From positions 2,046,001-2,110,000 of the forward strand of contig NC_026656.2 of the NCBI RefSeq assembly GCF_000004075.3: a stretch of 64,000 bases of DNA, written 5' to 3'. The translations under genes were made by a program, and so were the position numbers. This DNA comes from Cucumis sativus (lineage: Eukaryota > Streptophyta > Magnoliopsida > Cucurbitales > Cucurbitaceae). Numbering within the stretch: position 1 is the stretch's first letter; each line of letters starts with the position of its first letter. Shown here one piece after another: positions 57,116 to 64,000 of this stretch. The notes under the pieces are model-generated. The model saw only the letters and a program-made list of their open reading frames with translations, ran no database searches and was not told the origin of the DNA.

Positions 57116-59905
57116 TTTAACTTGTTCATATTATTGAATGGATTGGTAATATATTAGCTAGCTACCAAAGGATAGCGTGACAAATTAGTATAAATAACTA
57201 ACGTGTGTTTGATGGATAAGGATAACGTGGCATCACTTTCACACATAAAATTTGAGAAATTGTTAAAATGGTTAAATTGACAAAATATAATACAATTTCA
57301 GGTTCTATCAATGATAAACATAGATAGACTTCTATAAGCTTTTATCAATGTATATTAGTTACATATATTAATAGACACCAATAGAAGTCTATTGATATTT
57401 ATCAAATCTCTATCGCTTAAAATTTACTATATTTTGTAAATATTTAAACCTATTCTGGTGTATTTAAAATTTAAATGTCATTATAAATTTTCAATGATAA
57501 AAATTTTGGAGGATGGTTTAATTTTTAACGACCAGAAAACAAATTCCTTTAGATTTTCAAATCTTATATTTGCTTTTAAAATTTAACAAAAAAAAAAATC
57601 AAGTGTTTTCTAAAAGAATTTAAGAACTATATTAAGAAAATTATTCAAGAGAACAACCATAGTTATTTTTTAAAAAAAAGATTTTATTAATTTTCATAGA
57701 ATATCAGGATAAAAGAAAACTCACATTAAATAAGTTTATAACTAAAATTTTGAATTGTCGCGTCAGTTACCAAATTTAAGATAAAAATTCTAATAATTAA
57801 ATTTGAGACCAATTAAAAGGTGTGTCTCAAATTGAAAATTGAAAACATAAATTGGTAGATTACACCACGTCATGCCACATGTTTTCATCGTGACCATTAG
57901 ATCAGTTAATTATTTTTGCCTAATAAAATATTATTTATTTGAGCTACAGTCGGATAATTAAGCTTAAATAAGCCGAAATCTATATAGATGGGCCTAAAAG
58001 GTCTGATCCATGAACCAACCAAGCCAAGTTCGCTAGAGACTGGACCACACTTGAATCTAAAGTTCCTCGTGATACAAATATACAAGACTACTACTTCAAG
58101 AACACATCACACACTTAGCTTCCATACATCAAACGTATGAATTCGATCAAGAGAGAATTACAGGATGAAGCACTAGAGATAGCATCAAATCAACACAAAA
58201 ACAACATCAATAAGTTCAACTCCACGAAACATTTTTCTCGAAAATCTCGTGCAAACAAATTGGCACATCTAGTGAGATAGGACATTAATGATATTTTACT
58301 AGATTTGAAAATATTTACCGATTAAGCATAAAATTGAGTAAATTAATTTAATAAATTTAAGTTTTTTTTAATAAAATACATTTATTCAATATTATTTAGC
58401 CGCCCTTGGAATTTTATGAATAAAGCACGTTCATTTGCTCATTAATGGGTTCCAATTTCTTCCTTGACCAAAAGCTAATGTTCTTAATGGGTTCTCATTT
58501 ATAAGCACATGTAAGGTTGAATATTTAACACAATTAGCTATAGTACTTCATACTAACCCACTAGTCCTACAAGAAAGTATTCAGCCTCTTTGACGCAATC
58601 ACCTTATTATTATACATTATTTATAATAAAAGATTTGATGTAATTCTTAAAATTATTCGAAGGTCCGTTCCACACGTATATGTATTAATTGAGAAGAAAA
58701 TATAATTGCAAAAGTATATTGAATTCAGCGACTTCGTAGACCATATCTGCCGATAGGTCGATACGTTGTATTATATTAATGACATAGATGTTATATCACT
58801 TAAAATTTCGAGTGGATTTTTGTATTAGGTTAAATTCTAAACTTTTGTAATGATCATTTTTACACCATTTTTTAGGTTTTTTCTTTTGAAAAAATATCAC
58901 GTGAAATTTATGATTATTTCAATTAAATTTCACATTTTATACATGATCAATTTATATTCGTTATTAAGATTATTTTCTTGAATTGTCAAGGCATCATATA
59001 ATTCTTACACGTATGTAGACTCCTTGAAATGTTAGGTTAACAAAATGAATTATTAGAAATAATCCATATAAATGATTTTCAAGGGATATTGTGAAATATC
59101 CAAATTAATTTTTTTATAAAATTTTAGAAGTTTAATTGATAGACTTATTATTAGTCTCACATGTAATGAGAAGAAATCAATACACTTATTAAAAGTTAGA
59201 TTTAAACAATGATCTAATATAGTCCTTAGTTACGTTAAAAAAGATACAACGTGTCAGTAGATGCACCTAGACATCTTTACTAGTGGACGCGTTTCATCAT
59301 CCCTACTTTCATTAATATAGGAAGTATTAGTACAGGAACAATAGGGAATAAAAACAATACATAAGAACTAAAGCTAGAGGGCTAGAGATAAGCCCAATAC
59401 AAAAAAAGGCTAGAAAGCATTTAAATTGATAGTTATAGACGATGCATTGTAATTTGCAAACATAGAGGATTTGCTAGTCCAGAGACCCGAAAGTGAACAG
59501 ATATCTTCCCAAAGATTAATGATCGATTTTTCTTCACGTAAAATTCAGGAACATTGGTTTTTAGTGTGTCGTTGGCTTTTTAATTGCTTACAAAATAAAG
59601 AGTGATTTAGTTTAATTATAGAGTAGATTAAAGAGATGTATATATATACAATCATCAAAGAAAAATATATAGTAGCTAGGATGACCGTGTTATGTATATA
59701 GTAAAAAGTACTTCAAACATAAACTAATATTCTTTAACAGAGATAATTCTAAAAAAAGGCATTGCCATATGGTTATTGAAAACTCATTTTATTTCATAAA
59801 AAAGAGCTCATAAACTAAAGCCTTTATTTCTTCATACTTTATTTAGTAGAACATGATTTTGTTTTCTTCTTTTAGGAAGAATGAAAAGAAACTAAAGTAG
59901 ATTAA
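55314..59905. other. AT-rich intergenic between PR-4 copies C and D
   Basis: The first 1.8 kb is the copy C promoter and the right duplication arm. A dispersed repeat lies at 57279-57441. The 57940-58260 segment has more balanced composition and a retroelement-like end but no coding part (see rejected). The copy D 3' UTR is just below 59906. No other gene is seen. Confidence 0.4.
57279..57441. repeat. Dispersed repeat with inverted ends (copy 2)
   Basis: It starts ACAAAATATAATA and ends TACTATATTTTGTAAAT, whose reverse complement begins ATTTACAAAATATAGTA, so the ends are inverted repeats. Inside are ATAGATAGACTTCTATAAGC and CAATAGAAGTCTATTG-type palindromic words. It shares vocabulary with 45580-45720 and perhaps 5493-5585. 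It is probably a short non-autonomous DNA element. Confidence 0.5.
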
Positions 59906-60518
59906 TTAGCAATTGACAAACTCATAGTTGACCTTGAGATGGCCATTCTTGTATCCATTTCCATTCGTATCAATCGCTTTAAATGGTTTTATATCCAAAT
60001 CTAACCCTCCGTTGGAGCATTGATCAACAATTCTCACTGTTGTTGAAGCTTTCGTTTCAACGTTAGTTACCTACATGTTACATCCCGTTAAAATTTATCA
60101 GCTTAAAGAATTTTCTGCTTGATCACAATATAGGATTAAGCGAACTTTAATTTAAGGTTACTTTTAAAACATGACGATTTTGTAGGGATGAAGAAAAGTT
60201 TAAAAATGCATTTATACAAAATCTTCATCGTCAACAAGAGTAAGATTTAATTACCTTCAAACAACGTCCACAAGAAGCTTGGCCACGAGGGCCAACTGGG
60301 CCACAGAAAGCAGTCCAATCGTACCGACGACGCCACTCCAAAGGCTTGTTAGCATCCCATGTTGCACAATAAACACTTGCCTTCATGTAGTCCCAATTGA
60401 TGTTTTGTGGGTTATACAAATGATAAGTAGCTCTTACATTTGTGGCACTTTGAGCATTTGCCAAGCTCAAAACCCCCAAAGCCAACAACAATATCATCAC
60501 AATACTTCCTTTCTCCAT
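59906..60518 (-). CDS. PR4: Barwin-type PR-4 protein, copy D
   Basis: Exons 60255-60518 and 59906-60070 (minus strand), joined after CGRCLK, give 142 residues. The signal peptide is [22 protein letters not shown], with mature start [15 protein letters not shown]. Both putative RNase histidines are present ([16 protein letters not shown]), as are all six cysteines. One change from consensus is YDWTAFCG where YGWTAFCG is nearly invariant. It lacks a hevein domain. Copy D and copy E share signal peptide, leader, TATA word (60595-60605) and 3' flank, so they are a tandem pair about 2.3 kb apart. PR-4 proteins are secreted, pathogen-induced, and reported to have RNase and antifungal activity. Confidence 0.93.
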
Positions 60519-62284
60519 TCTTCCCTTTCTTAATTCTCTCTAATAACTCTCTTCAATTATGATTGTTTGTAGTTTTTTCTTCCATTGGGAAGCTTTAATT
60601 TATAGAAGAATATGAGTTCATATACTTTTCAACTCGATTTTTTTCATATATCAATATTGCCTAGTAATAATAAATGTGGCTCTTATTATTTCATTAATTT
60701 GGCCGTCCTCTCGGAATTTTCTTCCCCAGTTATGAACAATTGAATTCTCAATTCTTACTAGTTTTTTTTTTTTTTTTTGAGGTAGATTATATCTTAATTA
60801 ATGTAGGTCTAGATAATTAGATAATTACATTTAAACTTTCTCTTCAACTTTGTATGTGGAAGTTTTTTGAGTTCATTAACCATTATGCTTAATAGAAAGA
60901 ATTGATTTGAACTTGGGATAGAAGATTTTTAAAATATACTGTTGGATCAAATCGTGAGAATGTATATGAACTTGTTTACTAAGGTTATGAATTTTTTGTT
61001 ATTGAGATCAAAATTATAAAACAAAAGTAAAAATAAAAATAATAAAATTGGATAGTGTACTACCTCATGACGAAAAGGTGTCAGGAGTTCAAATATCTCT
61101 CGATGGCTAGTATGTCGTCAAAAGTCGTAGCATTGCAAAAATTGAGTTTATGAAACAAACTCATGACGTCGTAACATTGACGTTGGAAGATAAGCAAGCT
61201 CCCGACGAAGAATCATCACTCACTCGTCAAGAATTTATGTCTCTCTTAATGTCGTATACAAGGCGTCAAAAGTTTACGATAACTCCCGACAATTGGTTTT
61301 TCTCGTCCAGAGAAGCTCCCAATGAGATCTAGGTGGTCGAAAATTTATCACCAAACATGTTTTTGACCATTTTCCATCAAATTCAAACATAAAAAGTGTT
61401 TTTATTGCAGTGATATCTTAGCAAAATTATATAATTTGATACGTACATTTAAGTATATGCATCATCAACGATTAAATTGCAAATTAATTTGACTCCTATA
61501 AATTGAAAAAACGTTAGACTTTAGTCGTTATGTGTAATTTTAAATGTTAATATGTTGTCCATATAGCTTGATTTAACTTCAAAAATAGCCCTCGTGATTT
61601 AATAAAATTCTCATAAATAGTCTTTAATTATAAACTATAAAAAATAAATTTTAACATTTGTGGACAGTAGTGAACCATTAAATATTAGTGATGTCTTGAC
61701 AATGTTGGAAAGGTTAGGACAAAAGTAGATCTAACAACTGAATATATAGATTAACAGTCTAAACATATAAGTTGTCATTTGATCTTAGCTAGACATAAAC
61801 ACATCTCGTTTGACTAGAGATTTCATGACTTTATCTATAATTTTGATTATCTCTAACTTGATACTAAAGGTTGTTTTTCACAATTTATATTATATAGATA
61901 AAAACAAATTCATCAAAACAAAAAGTAATGAAAAAGGTACATTAATGCATCATTATTAGTTTAGAGTTTTAATTGAATATGTCGAAAAATAAATTGATAT
62001 TTTTTAAGTTCAAATTTTCTCGAATTAGTGTATTTAATATATATTGTATGGAATTTTTTTTTTTTTTTTTTGTCCAGTATGACACTACTAGGTAGAACTT
62101 CTATTTTCTTAAAAAGATTGAAGTATTTATATAATTAAAAGTACTTCAAAGCAATGCTTTAAAATTAAATCAAAGAAAAATAACCTTTATTTCATACTTT
62201 ATTATTATTCATATACTTTATTCATTAGAACATGGCTTTCTTTCTTCTTCTAGGAGGAATGAAATGAAATTTAAAATAGTGATC
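60519..62284. other. Intergenic between PR-4 copies D and E
   Basis: It holds the copy D promoter (TATA CTATAAATTAA on the minus strand at 60595-60605), T runs, and the copy E 3' region. At 61060-61350 the composition is less AT-rich with repeated CCCGAC and GACGTCG-type words; the 60-codon frame at 61150-61332 lies inside it. I read this as a decayed non-autonomous transposon and not a gene, without a firm family. Confidence 0.4.
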
Positions 62285-62837
62285 TTAGCAATTGACAAAT
62301 TGATAGTTGACAATAAGATGGCCTCTCAAGTTTCCATTTCCATTAGTATCAATCCTCCTGAACACATTCACGTCTAAATCTAGCCCTCCATTTGCGCATT
62401 GATCAACAATTCTTACTATTTCCGAAGCTCCCGTTTCAGTGTTAGTCACCTGCATTATACCCATCAAAGTTTCTCAAATTAAAAATACTCTCCTTTCTTT
62501 TTTTATGGTATATTAAATGGCTTTGAGGTTATTTATTACAATGAAAATCACATCAACTAAAAGATTTTCTTACCCTCAAACAACGTCCACAAGAATCACG
62601 GCCACGAGGGCCAACAGGGCCACAGAAGGCAGTCCAACCGTATTGACGACGCCATTCCAAAGGCTTGTCGGCATCCCATGTTGCACAAAAAACACTTGCC
62701 CTAAGATAATCCCAATTGATGTCTTGTGGGTTGTACAAATGATAGGTAGCTCTTACATTTGTGGCACTTTGAGCATTTGCTAAGCTCAAAACCCCCAAAG
62801 CCAACACCAATATCATCATAATACTTCCTTTCCCCAT
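62285..62837 (-). CDS. PR4: Barwin-type PR-4 protein, copy E
   Basis: Exons 62574-62837 and 62285-62449 (minus strand), joined after CGRCLR, give 142 residues. The signal peptide is [22 protein letters not shown], with mature start QSATNV. It is the most canonical copy: [33 protein letters not shown] and [13 protein letters not shown] are all as in active family members, with six cysteines and both putative catalytic histidines. Its TATA box, CTATAAATTAA, is at 62945-62955 (minus). It is likely the ancestral-type, functional RNase-competent member of the cluster. Confidence 0.95.
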
Positions 62838-64000
62838 TCTTTGCCTTTCTTAATTCTCTCTAAGAATATAAACTCTCTCCTTTATACAACTTTTGTAGCC
62901 TTTTTCTTTTTGTTTGTAGGTAAAGTTTCATTGGGAGAGTGCCTTTAATTTATAGAGAAATTTTGGTGTATACTTTTCAACTCTATTTTCTTATTTTAAT
63001 TATCCTTCTCTTCACGATATCAATTTTGCTGAACTAACTTTGGCCCTTAGTCCATTTTTTAGCCATCCTTTGAATTTTCTTTGCAATTAATAATTGAATT
63101 CTCCATTTTGACTAGTTATTTATTTTGACGTAGACGTATCTTAACGTAGGTTTGGATAGCAAAATTTGAATTTTCTCTTTGATGATTAAAGAAAATCTTA
63201 GGTTCATTATACATACGCTAATCCTCAACGAAACAAATAAAAGTATAGGCTAAAAATAAGAAGATTTTTCTATATATTAGTATAATCAAATCATTAATAT
63301 AGTTTTTTTTTTAGAATTAGTTAATAAACACCTTAACAAAATTATATAACATATTATTTGGTGTACATTAGAGTACATACCTCATTTAAAATAAGTGCTT
63401 AGCTTTTCCTCAATATTTTGATATTTTTCAATTTTATTAATTTATACATAATAAAACTTTTTCTTTCTGTATAATTGAGGTTAAAAAAATTGAATTACAT
63501 ATTTTGTTTTTATTGCTAACACTTCTAGATGTCAGGTGAACTATTTTTATTTCAGAAAAACATCTAAATTAAATAATTGTTATTGAAAAGATCCTTGACA
63601 TACAACATTTTATTATCTCTTTTTTTGTGTAAAGAACTAATATCATGTTATGAACTAAAACAATGGTGATAATTTTACAATACAATATGATTAGCCTAGA
63701 AAAAGATGTTATCTAATATTATACAAGGCAAAGAAAATATTATTGATTTTTGTGTTGTAAATTTGGGAAATTTTTAAAAATTGGCTAAGTTGGACCATTT
63801 TCCAGTCTTTCACAAAACTTGATAATGTGATATTTGTTGTCATGACATACCTTAGTTATTAAAACACCATCTTAAAAATATTAAAAAATAAAAAATATTA
63901 CGTGTTAGAGAGTAATTCTCATATGGTTAAAATCATATTTTTGTAATTTTTATAATTATTCTAAAACATGTAGTGTATCAAGGGTATAATTAATGTGTTT
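62838..64000. other. PR-4 copy E promoter and AT-rich end of window
   Basis: The copy E leader and core promoter occupy the first ~150 bases, with an inverted CCAAT (ATTGGG at about 62931). The rest is AT-rich with no gene or element that I recognise. Confidence 0.4.

Noticed and set aside
57940-58260. Possible LTR remnant: more balanced composition, and an end reading AAATTGGCACATCTAGTGAG that resembles the sequence after a plant LTR
   Set aside because: No second LTR, no coding part and no target duplication could be seen; at most a very old fossil, too weak to list as a feature.
61150-61332. 60-codon frame between PR-4 copies D and E
   Set aside because: It sits in a patch with repeated CCCGAC/GACGTCG words typical of a decayed non-autonomous element; no domain or signal peptide.
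1-64000. CRISPR arrays, operons, phage or prokaryotic systems
   Set aside because: Spliced genes, plant protein families, polymerase III SINEs and plant promoter motifs show a plant nuclear genome; the only regular repeats are short tandem repeats without spacers.

Overview
This is a stretch of a dicot plant nuclear genome. It is AT-rich, with intron-containing genes, long AT-rich spacers, a LINE, tRNA-derived SINEs and miniature transposons. Several repeats and the TIR-NBS-LRR sequence look like those of Cucurbitaceae (Cucumis-like); this is recalled from family knowledge and was not searched. No bacterial or organellar block and no CRISPR array is seen.

Layout from left to right: (1) a TPX2/WVD2-like microtubule-associated protein (WDL1 type, +); (2) a plastid-type FAD/NAD(P)-binding oxidoreductase (+, 8 exons); (3) linker histone H1 (-) with a histone octamer promoter; (4) an ANXUR/FERONIA-type CrRLK1L receptor kinase (-); (5) an ankyrin-TPR cochaperone-like protein (TPR10 type, +, 13 exons), whose introns hold a LINE 3' end, a SINE with a perfect 10-bp target duplication and a tiny CACTA-type element; (6) a PRA1 membrane trafficking protein (+); (7) prefoldin subunit 4 (-, with a 9-nt first coding exon); (8) a DRIP/BMI1-type RING E3 ligase (+); (9) photosystem II PsbW (+); (10) from about 45.8 kb to the end, a cluster of four intact barwin-type PR-4 genes (all -), one PR-4 pseudogene fragment in opposite orientation, and a broken TIR-NBS-LRR resistance gene.

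Gene order matters. From memory, the Arabidopsis counterparts fall in two short intervals: WDL1, the FAD oxidoreductase, ANX1, TPR10 and PR-4/HEL at At3g04630-At3g04720, and PsbW, DRIP2 and H1.2 at At2g30570-At2g30620. The two sets are interleaved here, which suggests this window keeps an ancestral order that was split by duplication and gene loss in Arabidopsis.

The first 45 kb is conserved housekeeping and developmental content. The last 18 kb is a fast-changing defence region: PR-4 copies have duplicated in tandem and by inversion, two of them have lost putative RNase histidines, and a degenerating immune receptor lies between the inverted PR-4 copies. I found no wholly new system. The most informative signals are the PR-4 active-site losses, the inverted PR-4 duplication around the NLR remnant, three GC-AG introns, and a perfect G-quadruplex motif in the WDL1 leader.
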